A DNA stretch of 47,204 nt from Collinsella sp. (lineage in GTDB: Bacteria > Actinomycetota > Coriobacteriia > Coriobacteriales > Coriobacteriaceae). A model generated the notes under the pieces. It ran no database searches. It worked only from the letters and a program-made list of their open reading frames with translations, and was not told the origin of the DNA. The DNA lies in assembly GCA_019419525.1 (NCBI GenBank), contig DXZU01000035.1, positions 1 to 47,204 of the forward strand. Direction: 5' to 3'. The position numbers and the translations under genes are program-made. Shown here piece after piece: positions 35,265-43,219 of the stretch; position 1 is the stretch's first letter; each line of letters begins with the position of its first letter.

Positions 35265-36155
35265 CTACGCGCTAATGTCCTTGAATCCCTCGCCGAAGGC
35301 TTCCGTAACGTCAGCGACCGTCACAATGGCGTGAGGATCGCGCTCGCGCACGATCGTCTTGAGGGTATTGAGCTCTCGACGGCTCACGATGACCATAATC
35401 ACCGGCTTCTCGGCACCCGAATACATGCCAGTCGCCTTAAACTTGGTACAACCACGACCCAGGCCATACATGATATCGGCAGCGATATCAGGGAACTTGT
35501 CCGAGATGATGAGTACCATACGGCGTTTGTTGCCACCATCGACCACGGCATCGATCACGTAGCCGCTAATGACCATCGAAAGGCCTGCATATAGTGCGTT
35601 TTCGATTGAAAAGACCGGAGCCGACAGCGCGCATACGGCAACATCGATCGCCATGACGGTCGAGCCCACCGGCAGTGAGGTGTTACGCGAGATGATTTGG
35701 CCAATCGTGTCCGAGCCGCCGGTGTTGGCGCCGGCGCGCAACACCATGCCGTAACCGATGCCCGTAATAATGCCGCCCCACATGGCAGGGAGCATCAGGT
35801 CCGCATCCGCCAGAGGTGCTACAAACGGGGCGAACAGATCGGTAAAGAAGCCCAGCAGCACAAAGCCCGTCGCGGTCTGCACCACGTAGAACATGCCGCC
35901 CTCGCGCATAACGACCAACAACAGCAAGGCGTTCATCACGATCGTCTGAATACCAACGGGAAGCGATAGGCCGCGCGATGCACCGACCGCCTGGATAATG
36001 GTGGCAAGGCCCGTAACGCCACCGGCAGCAAGGCCGTTGGGAATCAAAAACAGGTCGGTCGCAATAGCGGCCAGAGCGCACCCCAACATAATCTGGGGCA
36101 GGTCGTGAAAGAAGTTCATCGAAAGAATGCGCTTGATGTCCAGACGATATGCCAT
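35265..36155 (-). CDS. YitT-family membrane protein (DUF161 + DUF2179)
   Basis: A 296-residue protein. ATG 36155 follows GGGAGG by 4 nt. The N-terminal 200 residues hold five or six helices with the YitT pattern (LFLIPNGLAAGGVTGLA, GGIITGIGYGMVLRAGANTGGSD). The C-terminal 90 residues form the soluble DUF2179 domain (ISDKFPDIAADIMYGLGRGCT and VIVSRRELNTLK). Function in the family is not established. A terminator hairpin ends directly before its ribosome-binding site, so expression probably depends on read-through from prfB or on attenuation. Confidence 0.9.
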   Translation of the reverse strand: MAYRLDIKRILSMNFFHDLPQIMLGCALAAIATDLFLIPNGLAAGGVTGLATIIQAVGASRGLSLPVGIQTIVMNALLLLVVMREGGMFYVVQTATGFVLLGFFTDLFAPFVAPLADADLMLPAMWGGIITGIGYGMVLRAGANTGGSDTIGQIISRNTSLPVGSTVMAIDVAVCALSAPVFSIENALYAGLSMVISGYVIDAVVDGGNKRRMVLIISDKFPDIAADIMYGLGRGCTKFKATGMYSGAEKPVIMVIVSRRELNTLKTIVRERDPHAIVTVADVTEAFGEGFKDISA

Positions 36156-36167
36156 GCTGCCTCCCTC

Positions 36168-36195
36168 AAAAAAGCGCACCCAAACGGATGTGCTT
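36168..36195 (-). terminator. Terminator/attenuator between prfB and the YitT gene
   Basis: On the minus strand AAGCACATCC pairs with GGGTGCGCTT, then TTTTTTGAGGGAGG: the T run passes straight into the next ribosome-binding site. Its loop and one arm share GCGCACCCAAACGGATG with the rpmE terminator at 40549. Confidence 0.75.
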
Positions 36196-36320
36196 CGAAC
36201 TTCTTGCTGTATTCGATTCTACCGATTCGCCGGACAAAAACCACCCCTGCGCAGGGTTTATTCTGGATACAAACCCGTCCAACCGTTGGGCTTAGCATCG
36301 GCTTGAAGCTGCCCGATGTT

Positions 36321-37469
36321 TTAGACCTCCGAGCCTTCTGCATCGGCGTTGCCGGTGGCCCAACGATGGTAGCCAATAACAAACGGGTCCAGGTCGCCAT
36401 CGTCAAGAACGGCCTCGACATTGCTGGTCTCCACGCCCGTGCGTAGGTCCTTGACCATCTGGTACGGGTAGAGCACGTAGCTGCGAATCTGGTTGCCAAA
36501 ACCAATCGTGGTCTTGGGTCCGCGGATCTCATCCAGGGCCTCGGCACGCTTCTCGAGCTCAATCTCGTACAGGCGAGCCTTGAGGATCTGCATGCACGCG
36601 GCCTTGTTCTGGATCTGGCTGCGCTCGTTTTGGCAGGTGACCACAATGCCGCTGGGAAAATGCGTCACGCGCACGGCGGAGTCAGTGGTGTTGACGCCCT
36701 GACCGCCCGGGCCGCTCGCGTGGTACACGTCCACGCGGATGTCATCGGGACTGATCTCGATGTCGATATCATCGGGTAGCACGGGGATGACCTCGACGCC
36801 GGCAAACGTGGTCTGGCGGCGCTTCTTGTCGTCGGTGGGGCTAATGCGAACCAAGCGGTGGACGCCGGCCTCGGCGCGCAGCATGCCAAATGCGTCCTTG
36901 CCCTCGACGGTAAAGGTCGCGCGGTCGATGCCGATGACCTCGGCCGCGGGACAGTCGTTGATGGTGACCTTCCAGCCGCGACGCTGGCAGTACTTCATGT
37001 ACATCTTAAAGAGCATGAAGGTCCAGTCCTGGGCCTCCAGACCACCCTGTCCGGGCTTGATAGTCACAATGGCATCGCCGTGATCGAACTCACCGGTAAA
37101 CCAGCTCGAAAGCTCAAGCTCATCGATGGCACGGGCCAGGCGCTCAGCCGTGGCTGTAGCCTCCTCGCGAAGGGCGACGGCGTCGGGGTCATCCCCCATC
37201 TCCTCGACAAGCTCCAGCGCGGCGCGGGCATCGGAAAGCTCGCCGCGCGCGGTGTCCACGGCAGCGATATCTTCCTTGGTACGCGCGATCTCCTCCATGG
37301 TGGCACGGGCGGCGTCGGCGTCATCCCAAAAGCCAGGGGCAACGCTTTTGGCCTCGAGCTCGGTCACACGGGTACGCTTCTCGTCCAGGTGGAGATACGA
37401 CTCGACCTCGCCGAGCCGGTCCGCGAACGCGTCCAGCTCGGCGGGCGTTATCTCTAAAGCCTCAGCCAT
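36321..37469 (-). CDS. prfB: Peptide chain release factor 2
   Basis: A 382-residue release factor. Its ATG overlaps the secA stop by one base (TAATG), so it is translationally coupled. The catalytic GGQ is intact in ASGPGGQGVN (about 258). The stop-codon-reading tripeptide, Ser-Pro-Phe in typical RF2, here reads S210-P211-T212 (RISPTDDKKRRQTTF; codons at 36834-36842). The usual internal UGA frameshift site near codon 26 is absent: the frame runs through YLHLDEKR without a stop, so there is no programmed frameshift control. The rest, including RRGWKVT and FPSGIVVTCQNERSQIQNK, is normal. Confidence 0.95.
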   Translation of the reverse strand: MAEALEITPAELDAFADRLGEVESYLHLDEKRTRVTELEAKSVAPGFWDDADAARATMEEIARTKEDIAAVDTARGELSDARAALELVEEMGDDPDAVALREEATATAERLARAIDELELSSWFTGEFDHGDAIVTIKPGQGGLEAQDWTFMLFKMYMKYCQRRGWKVTINDCPAAEVIGIDRATFTVEGKDAFGMLRAEAGVHRLVRISPTDDKKRRQTTFAGVEVIPVLPDDIDIEISPDDIRVDVYHASGPGGQGVNTTDSAVRVTHFPSGIVVTCQNERSQIQNKAACMQILKARLYEIELEKRAEALDEIRGPKTTIGFGNQIRSYVLYPYQMVKDLRTGVETSNVEAVLDDGDLDPFVIGYHRWATGNADAEGSEV

Positions 37470-40276
37470 TAACGATTCCTGCCGTGGCAGTACTTAAACT
37501 TCTTGCCGCTACCGCAGGGGCACGGGTCGTTGCGGCCCACGTTGACGTACGGATCGTCGCTCTCGGACTTGCGATAAGTGGTCACCTTGCCACCGTTGTT
37601 GACGGCAGCCGGACCACCCTGGACAGCCGTGCGGGCCTGCACCTGCGCCTGCTTGCGCAGCACCGAGTCGCCGTTGTCACCATCGACCTCGGCAGGACCG
37701 GAGAAGCGCGCACCCTCGAGCGAGGGCTCCTCCTTGTGCTCCACGGCACGCGGGGCAGCCTTGATCTCGATGCGCAAAACCGTGCGCAGGTAATCCTCGT
37801 ACATGGTATCGACGAGTATCTGGAACGCGCCGTAGGCCTCGGTCTTGTACTCAACCAGCGGGTCGCGCTGGCCAAAGCCGCGCAGGCCGATGCCGGTCTT
37901 GAGGTAATCCATCTCCTGCAGGTAGTTCATCCAGCGGGTATCGATGACGCGCAGCATGACCTGGGTGTTGAGCTCGCGCATCAGGTCCTCGCCCAAGCGC
38001 TCGGCCTTCATGTTGTAGCACTTCTCTACGTAAGCCAGGACATCGGCAGCCAGGGCCTCATAATCCTCGTCGGGGAACTTCGGCGTATCGATGTGGCCGG
38101 TGAGCTCCACAACCCACTTGCGCAGGCCCTCCAGGTCGCGCTCGCCATCGTGGCTGTCCTTGGTGCAGAACTCCTGCACGCAACGGTAGACGGTATCGTG
38201 CATGACCTCGGTGATGTGGTCGGTCAGGTCCTTGCCGTCCAGAATCTTATTGCGCTCGGCGTAGATGACCTGGCGCTGCTTGTTCATGACGTCGTCGTAC
38301 TCAAGGACGCTCTTACGCATGGAGAAGTTGATGCTCTCGACCTTGTGCTGGGCGCTCTCGACGGCCTTGGAGATGATCTTGTGCTGGATGGGCATGTCGT
38401 CGCCCATGTCGGCCGTGACCATCATCTTGGAGACGCGGTCCATCTTGTCGCCGCCGAACAGACGCATGAGGTCGTCCTCGAGCGACAGGTAGAACTGGGT
38501 CTCGCCCGGATCGCCCTGACGGCCGGAACGGCCGCGCAGCTGGTTGTCGATACGACGGGACTCATGGCGCTCGGTGCCGATGACGGTCAGGCCGCCGGCG
38601 GCAAGCACGCGCTCGCGCTCGGCCTTGCAAGTCTCCTTTGCCTCGGCGTTAAACTGCTCGAGCTGCTCGGGCGTCACGTCCTCCATGGTCAGGCCCTCGT
38701 ACTCAAGGCGCTCGCGCACCAGCTCGTCGGGGTTGCCGCCCAGCAGGATGTCGGTACCACGACCGGCCATGTTAGTAGCGATGGTCACGGCGCCGTAGCG
38801 TCCGGCCTGGGCAACGATGTGGGCCTCGCGCTCGTGATGCTTGGCGTTGAGGACCTCGTGCGCGATGCCGCGCTTGGTAAGGGCGGCGGACAGCTTCTCG
38901 GAGCTTTCGATGGAGACGGTGCCCACCAGGACCGGTTGGCCCTTGGCGTGACGACGCTCAACGTCGTCGGCGACGGCGTTGTATTTAGCCTGAATGGTGC
39001 GGTACACCAGGTCCTCGTGGTCCACGCGCTGCACGGGCTTGTTGGAGGGGATGACCTCGACAGGCAGCTTGTAGATCTCTCGGAACTCAGCATCCTCGGT
39101 AAGTGCCGTGCCGGTCATGCCGGAGAGCTTATCATACAGACGGAAGTAGTTCTGCAGGGTGATGGTGGCCAGGGTCTGGTTCTCCTCGCGTACGAGCACG
39201 CCCTCTTTGGCCTCAATGGCCTGGTGCAGGCCCTCGGAGTAACGGCGGCCTTCCATAATGCGGCCGGTGAACTCGTCGACGATCTTGACCTCGCCGTTGG
39301 TGACCACGTACTGCTTATCGCGGTGGAACATGAACTGGGCCTTCAGCGCCTGCTGCAGGTGGTTGACCAGCTGGCCGGAGAGATCGGCATAGATATCATC
39401 GATACCCAGGCGGCGCTCGATCTTCTTGAGCCCGCGCTCGGTGGCGGCAATGGTGTGCTTGGCCTCGTCCATGACGTAGTCGCCCGTGGGTTCAACGTCC
39501 TCGGTGGCGGTGAGCATGTCGTGCGACACGTCCTCGCCGCGCTCAAGGCCACGCACGGCACGCGCGAAGTCCTTGTAGGTACTGGCGGACTTGGTGCCAG
39601 CGCCCGAGATGATCAGCGGGGTGCGGGCCTCATCGATCAGGATGGAGTCAACCTCGTCGACGATGGCGTAGTTGTGGCCGCGCTGCACGCGCTGCTCGGG
39701 ACGGGTAACCATGTTGTCGCGCAGGTAATCAAAGCCGAACTCGGAATTGGTGCCGTAGGTGACGTCGGCCTGGTAGGCCGGGCGCTTGAGCTCGAGCGGC
39801 ATGTTGTTCTGGAGCAGACCGACGGTCATACCCAGGTACTTATAGATGCGGCCCATCCACTCGGAGTCACGCTTGGCAAGGTAATCATTGACAGTAACGA
39901 CGTGCACGCCCTTGCCGGCAATAGCGTTGAGATAGCCGGCCAACGTGGAGACGAGGGTCTTACCTTCGCCGGTCTTCATCTCGGCGATGTGGCCCTCGTG
40001 CAGTGCCATGGCGCCAATGAGCTGCACGTCAAAGTGGCGCATACCCATGGTGCGCTTGGAAGCCTCACGCACGGTGGCAAAGGCCTCGGGGAGCATGTCG
40101 TCGAGCGACTCGCCGTTGGCGTAACGCTCGCGGAACTTATCGGTCTGGCCGCGGAGCTCCTCCTCGGTCATCTTCTCAAACTGGGGCTCAAGACCGTTGA
40201 TCTGGTCGACGATCTTGTAGTAGCGCTTAAGGTCCTTATCGGATCCAAAGGACAGCAGCTTTGACATGAATCCCAT
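37469..40276 (-). CDS. secA: Protein translocase ATPase SecA
   Basis: A 935-residue motor for Sec protein export. I chose ATG 40276, which follows AAAAAGGA at a good distance; an in-frame ATG at 40297 has no ribosome-binding site. Walker A MKTGEGKTL, the DEVDSILID (DEAD) box, TNMAGRGTDI and the linker/scaffold segments are all present. It ends with a zinc finger, CPCGSGKKFKYCHG, which binds SecB or phospholipid in this family. The stop overlaps the prfB start. A TACAAT at 40338-40343 on the minus strand may be its -10. Confidence 0.97.
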   Translation of the reverse strand: MGFMSKLLSFGSDKDLKRYYKIVDQINGLEPQFEKMTEEELRGQTDKFRERYANGESLDDMLPEAFATVREASKRTMGMRHFDVQLIGAMALHEGHIAEMKTGEGKTLVSTLAGYLNAIAGKGVHVVTVNDYLAKRDSEWMGRIYKYLGMTVGLLQNNMPLELKRPAYQADVTYGTNSEFGFDYLRDNMVTRPEQRVQRGHNYAIVDEVDSILIDEARTPLIISGAGTKSASTYKDFARAVRGLERGEDVSHDMLTATEDVEPTGDYVMDEAKHTIAATERGLKKIERRLGIDDIYADLSGQLVNHLQQALKAQFMFHRDKQYVVTNGEVKIVDEFTGRIMEGRRYSEGLHQAIEAKEGVLVREENQTLATITLQNYFRLYDKLSGMTGTALTEDAEFREIYKLPVEVIPSNKPVQRVDHEDLVYRTIQAKYNAVADDVERRHAKGQPVLVGTVSIESSEKLSAALTKRGIAHEVLNAKHHEREAHIVAQAGRYGAVTIATNMAGRGTDILLGGNPDELVRERLEYEGLTMEDVTPEQLEQFNAEAKETCKAERERVLAAGGLTVIGTERHESRRIDNQLRGRSGRQGDPGETQFYLSLEDDLMRLFGGDKMDRVSKMMVTADMGDDMPIQHKIISKAVESAQHKVESINFSMRKSVLEYDDVMNKQRQVIYAERNKILDGKDLTDHITEVMHDTVYRCVQEFCTKDSHDGERDLEGLRKWVVELTGHIDTPKFPDEDYEALAADVLAYVEKCYNMKAERLGEDLMRELNTQVMLRVIDTRWMNYLQEMDYLKTGIGLRGFGQRDPLVEYKTEAYGAFQILVDTMYEDYLRTVLRIEIKAAPRAVEHKEEPSLEGARFSGPAEVDGDNGDSVLRKQAQVQARTAVQGGPAAVNNGGKVTTYRKSESDDPYVNVGRNDPCPCGSGKKFKYCHGRNR

Positions 40277-40404
40277 GTGGTTTTCCTTTTTGGCCATCGC
40301 CCACGCCGTGCAGCTGCGGGCGAGTTAAACACAGATGATTGTACTTTAGCCAAACAAGGCGCGGCCTATACGGTCGACCTCGACCGCCACGTAATAACTA
40401 CGAC

Positions 40405-40444
40405 CAACCTGCCACAATGGGACAGGTTAATTTTGGCAAATTTT
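40405..40444. repeat. GGGACAGGTT-type repeat
   Basis: About 80 percent identical by eye to 28277-28316: AACCTGCCACAATGGGACAG, then GTTAATTTTGGCAAATTTT. Its hairpin is weaker than in the 28-kb copy. It lies in the secA-rpmE gap (40277-40617), which holds no gene. Confidence 0.75.
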
Positions 40445-40472
40445 ATCTGAGCAAACGCTGCCTTTCTGCCAT

Positions 40473-40539
40473 TTGGTGCAAACGAACCTGTCCCCTTCGC
40501 ACCAATTTGGTGCCATGGAGACAGGTTCGTTTGCACCAA
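40473..40539. repeat. 67-bp palindrome, GACAGGTT family
   Basis: Perfect 20-bp arms, TTGGTGCAAACGAACCTGTC (40473-40492) and its complement (40520-40539), around a 27-nt centre with a further ACCAA/TTGGT. It is a sibling of the elements at 7003 and 28275. Confidence 0.88.
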
Positions 40540-40540
40540 T

Positions 40541-40582
40541 AAAAAGAAAAGGGCCGCGCACCCAAACGGATGCACGGCCCTT
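40541..40582 (-). terminator. Terminator after rpmE
   Basis: On the minus strand AAGGGCCGTGCA pairs with TGCGCGGCCCTT (one mismatch) around a 10-nt loop and is followed by TTCTTTTT. It lies 36 bp past the rpmE stop. It contains GCGCACCCAAACGGATG, also found in the hairpin at 36168-36195. Confidence 0.9.
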
Positions 40583-40617
40583 ATGCCATGAATGCGAGCG
40601 ATTCCGCGGCGAGCTAT

Positions 40618-41043
40618 TTACTCAGCAGCCTCGGTGGTCTCGGCCTCAGCAGCGGCCTCCTCGACGGGAGCCTCTGCGGGAGCCTCGGCGGCCTGCTTGG
40701 CAGCCTCCTCGGCAAACTTAGCAGCACGCTTAGCCTTCTCGGCAGCCTTAGCCTCAGCGGCGACCTTGCGAGCGGCCTCGGCCTCAGCAGCCTTGGCGGC
40801 CTTGGCAGCCTTGGCCTCCTCGGCCTTCTTGAGCTGGGCGGCAGCGGCGCCACCGAACTTGTCGGCGAAGCGCTGGACGCGTCCACCGGTGTCGACGAAC
40901 TTCTGCTGGCCGGTGTAGAACGGGTGGCACTCGTTGCAAAGCTCGACCTTCATCTCGGACACGGTAGCGTGCGTCTTGAAGGTGTTGCCGCAGGAGCACG
41001 TCACCGTGCACTCGACATACTGGGGATGGATACCCTGCTTCAT
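40618..41043 (-). CDS. rpmE: Ribosomal protein L31 with long Ala/Lys/Glu tail
   Basis: A 141-residue protein. ATG 41043 follows AAGGAG. Residues 1-66 are an ordinary zinc-type L31: KQGIHPQYVECTVTCSCGNTF with C16 and C18, CNECHPFYTG with C36 and C39, and TGGRVQRFADKFG. Residues 67-141 are an extra tail of Ala, Glu and Lys (KKAEEAKAAKAAK, then APAEAPVEEAAAEAETTEAAE), likely a charged helix followed by a disordered acidic end. Usual L31 is 66-84 residues. The leader holds two related hairpins. Confidence 0.95.
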   Translation of the reverse strand: MKQGIHPQYVECTVTCSCGNTFKTHATVSEMKVELCNECHPFYTGQQKFVDTGGRVQRFADKFGGAAAAQLKKAEEAKAAKAAKAAEAEAARKVAAEAKAAEKAKRAAKFAEEAAKQAAEAPAEAPVEEAAAEAETTEAAE

Positions 41044-41065
41044 GGTAGGACTCCTTATTGGTCAG

Positions 41066-41114
41066 GCGCTGGTTACCGATCAGCGCATAAGGCGTCTTGG
41101 TTTCCGACCAAGAC
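41066..41114 (-). promoter_or_regulatory. Twin hairpins in the rpmE leader
   Basis: On the minus strand GTCTTGGTCGGAAACCAAGAC (21 nt in all; plus 41094-41114) and the related hairpin at 41066-41086 share the core TGRTCGGWAACCA. Their outer stems are wholly different, yet each is fully paired (GTC/GAC versus GCG/CGC). They lie 7 nt apart and 9 nt upstream of the ribosome-binding site (41051-41056). A ribosomal-protein autoregulatory leader is the likely explanation; not a known Rfam family to my knowledge. Confidence 0.65.
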
Positions 41115-41348
41115 AACAAACTCGGCTATGGTACCACGGCGCCGCGTGTCCCACAAAAGGTTCACGGTCTTTGTGCAACGCGGCGCGACCAACCGCAGCG
41201 GACACGCACCCTGTTGCCCCTTCTCCCATGTTGCAGGCATGTAACGCCGCAGCGAGCGCGCCTTTTTTGCGCCAGACAGGTACAATGATGAACACTGTAC
41301 CGTAGCGGAGCGCCCCGCGCGCGCCGCAATCACGCGAAAGGGTTTCCC
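41115..41348. other. Divergent intergenic stretch between rpmE and the ACT gene
   Basis: Together with the rpmE leader this makes a 305-bp gap with no gene. It should hold both divergent promoters. TACAAT at 41281-41286 is a possible plus-strand -10 for the ACT gene, without a clear -35. Nothing else is recognised. Confidence 0.4.
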
Positions 41349-41636
41349 ATGGCCGAGATCTCGTCCTCCCGTATCGTCATCACCGTCCTTGGCAAGAACC
41401 GCCCCGGCATCGTCGCCGGCGTCACCCGTGTCCTGGGCGAGGCCAACGTCGACATCCGCGACATCACGCAGTCCATTATCGAGGACATCTTCACCATGAC
41501 CATGCTGGCCGATACCGCCGAGTCCAAGCTCGACTTCGCCGAGCTGCAGAAGGCGCTGGCCGAGGCCGGCGAGCTTTCGGGCGTCAACGTGTCCATCCAG
41601 CGCGAGGACGTCTTCAACTTTATGTACCGCCTGTAG
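41349..41636 (+). CDS. ACT-domain protein
   Basis: A 95-residue stand-alone ACT domain of the UPF0237 type. ATG 41349 follows GAAAGG. RIVITVLGKNRPGIVAGVTR, the NVDIRDITQSI turn and VNVSIQREDVFNFMYRL at the end match the family throughout. ACT domains bind amino acids and usually work as dimers; this group often accompanies a UPF0210 gene, which is not present here. Citrate synthase begins 77 bp downstream on the same strand, so a link with amino-acid-responsive carbon flow is possible but unproven. Confidence 0.93.
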   Translation: MAEISSSRIVITVLGKNRPGIVAGVTRVLGEANVDIRDITQSIIEDIFTMTMLADTAESKLDFAELQKALAEAGELSGVNVSIQREDVFNFMYRL

Positions 41637-41713
41637 CGAGCAAGCCGCTGGGGATAGCCTGACGCGCGCATGCCCATGCAAGTCACCCCGATGCGGCCCG
41701 GAGAGGAGCGCGC

Positions 41714-43132
41714 ATGGCCTACGACGCCAAGAAAATCTATTACCGCTTCGACGACCACTTGAGCCGCCTGGTTCTGGATTACGAAGCAAGCCGCCAGATT
41801 TCGCCTGAGAGCGAAAGCCTCTACCACGGCCTGCCGACCGACCCTTATGACGAGGGCCTGTTTGTTGAGCACAATGTCAAGCGCGGCCTGCGCAATGCCG
41901 ACGGCTCGGGCGTGGTCGCGGGCCTCACTCGCATCTCGGATGTGCACGGCTACAACAAGGTCGACGGAAAGGTCGTGCCCGATCAGGGCAAGCTCACGCT
42001 TCGCGGCTACAGCATCGAAGACCTGGTCAACAATGCCCAGGCCGAGAATCGCTACGGCTACGAGGAAGTCGCCTATCTGCTTATCACGGGTTCGCTGCCC
42101 AACAAGGAAGAGCTCGACGGCTTTTGCGAGCGCCTGGGCGCCTTTAGACATCTGAGCGACGAGTACGTCAAAGAGTTCCCTAGGACCACGGTGTCGTCGA
42201 GCATCATGAACGTGCTCCAGCGCGCCGTGCTGCTGCTCTACGCCTTCGATGCCGAACCAGACGTGATCACGCCCGAGCACGAAATCGACGTCGCCATTTC
42301 CATGCTCGCACGTCTCCCGCGCATCGCCGCCTTCGCACACATGGCCTCGGTCGCCAAGCTTCGCGGCTCCGAGGTTCACGTGCCGCACCCCACGCCCGGC
42401 CTCTCCACCGCCGAGACCATCCTACAGGTCCTGCGCGGCGGCATGGCGTTCACCCGCGATGAGGCGATGCTGCTCGACGTTATGCTCATGCTGCATGCCG
42501 AGCACGGCGGCGGCAACAACTCCACCTTCGCTTGCCGCGTGCTGTCGTCTTCGGCCACCGACCCGTATTCCGCCTACGCCGCGGCTATCGGCTCGCTCAA
42601 GGGCCCGCGCCACGGCGGCGCCAATGCCAAGGTCGTGTCTATGCACGAGGACATCCGCGCGCATGTCTCCAACTGGGAGGACGAGGACGAGGTCGCGGCC
42701 TACCTGGGCAAGATCCTCGACAAGCAGGCCTTCGACGGCACGGGCCTCATCTACGGCATGGGCCACGCCGTCTATACGCTCAGCGACCCGCGCGCCGAGG
42801 TCTGCCGCCGTTACGCGCGCTCACTGGCAGCCAAGAAGGACTTGGGCGAAGAGTTCGCACTCATCGAGCGTATCGAGCGCCTGGCACCCCAGGTCATGCG
42901 CGACCACGGCATGACCAAGCCCATCTGCGCCAACATCGACCTGTACACGGGCTTTATCTACAAGATGCTCGGCGTGCCCGAGACGCTCTTTACGCCGCTA
43001 TTCGCCGTCGCCCGCATGGCCGGCTGGTCGGCGCACCGCATGGAAGAGCTCTTCTGTGCGCACCGCATCATCCGCCCCGCCTACCGCCCGGTGATCGAGC
43101 CGCTGGAGTACAAGCCACTCGCCGACCGCTAG
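41714..43132 (+). CDS. gltA: Citrate synthase
   Basis: A 472-residue citrate (or 2-methylcitrate) synthase. ATG 41714 follows GGAGAGGAG. The catalytic His pair and Asp are in HAEHGGGNNST (about 260), YGMGHAVYTLSDPRA (about 348) and ANIDLYTGF (about 406). RGYSIEDL and KGPRHGGANAKV are further core motifs. The extended N terminus (about 60 residues before GLTRISDV) fits a branch of citrate synthases common in Firmicutes and Coriobacteria. It would feed 2-oxoglutarate and thus glutamate synthesis by GltBD. Citrate synthase is preferred over 2-methylcitrate synthase because no prp genes are nearby. Confidence 0.92.
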   Translation: MAYDAKKIYYRFDDHLSRLVLDYEASRQISPESESLYHGLPTDPYDEGLFVEHNVKRGLRNADGSGVVAGLTRISDVHGYNKVDGKVVPDQGKLTLRGYSIEDLVNNAQAENRYGYEEVAYLLITGSLPNKEELDGFCERLGAFRHLSDEYVKEFPRTTVSSSIMNVLQRAVLLLYAFDAEPDVITPEHEIDVAISMLARLPRIAAFAHMASVAKLRGSEVHVPHPTPGLSTAETILQVLRGGMAFTRDEAMLLDVMLMLHAEHGGGNNSTFACRVLSSSATDPYSAYAAAIGSLKGPRHGGANAKVVSMHEDIRAHVSNWEDEDEVAAYLGKILDKQAFDGTGLIYGMGHAVYTLSDPRAEVCRRYARSLAAKKDLGEEFALIERIERLAPQVMRDHGMTKPICANIDLYTGFIYKMLGVPETLFTPLFAVARMAGWSAHRMEELFCAHRIIRPAYRPVIEPLEYKPLADR

Positions 43133-43155
43133 GACGCGGACCGTTATAGAACTCG

Positions 43156-43194
43156 AGCGTGGCCAGGGCATCGCCGCCTTCGGCCACGCTTTTT
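43156..43194 (+). terminator. Terminator after gltA
   Basis: AGCGTGGCC pairs with GGCCACGCT around a 17-nt loop, followed by TTTT. It ends 25 bp before the HAD gene start. Confidence 0.85.
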
Positions 43195-43219
43195 ATGCCA
43201 GTAGAAAGGGCTGCATCAA

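Noticed and set aside
37380..37469. Programmed +1 frameshift in prfB
   Set aside because: The region that usually holds CTTTGA reads straight through (YLHLDEKR) without a stop codon.
37484..40264. A 926-codon open frame opposite secA
   Set aside because: Codon-bias shadow of secA: no recognisable domains and monotonous Val/Leu/Gly/Asp composition.
41073..41789. Minus-strand frame spanning the rpmE upstream region and the ACT gene
   Set aside because: It is antisense to the well-supported ACT-domain gene and has no start signal or domain.
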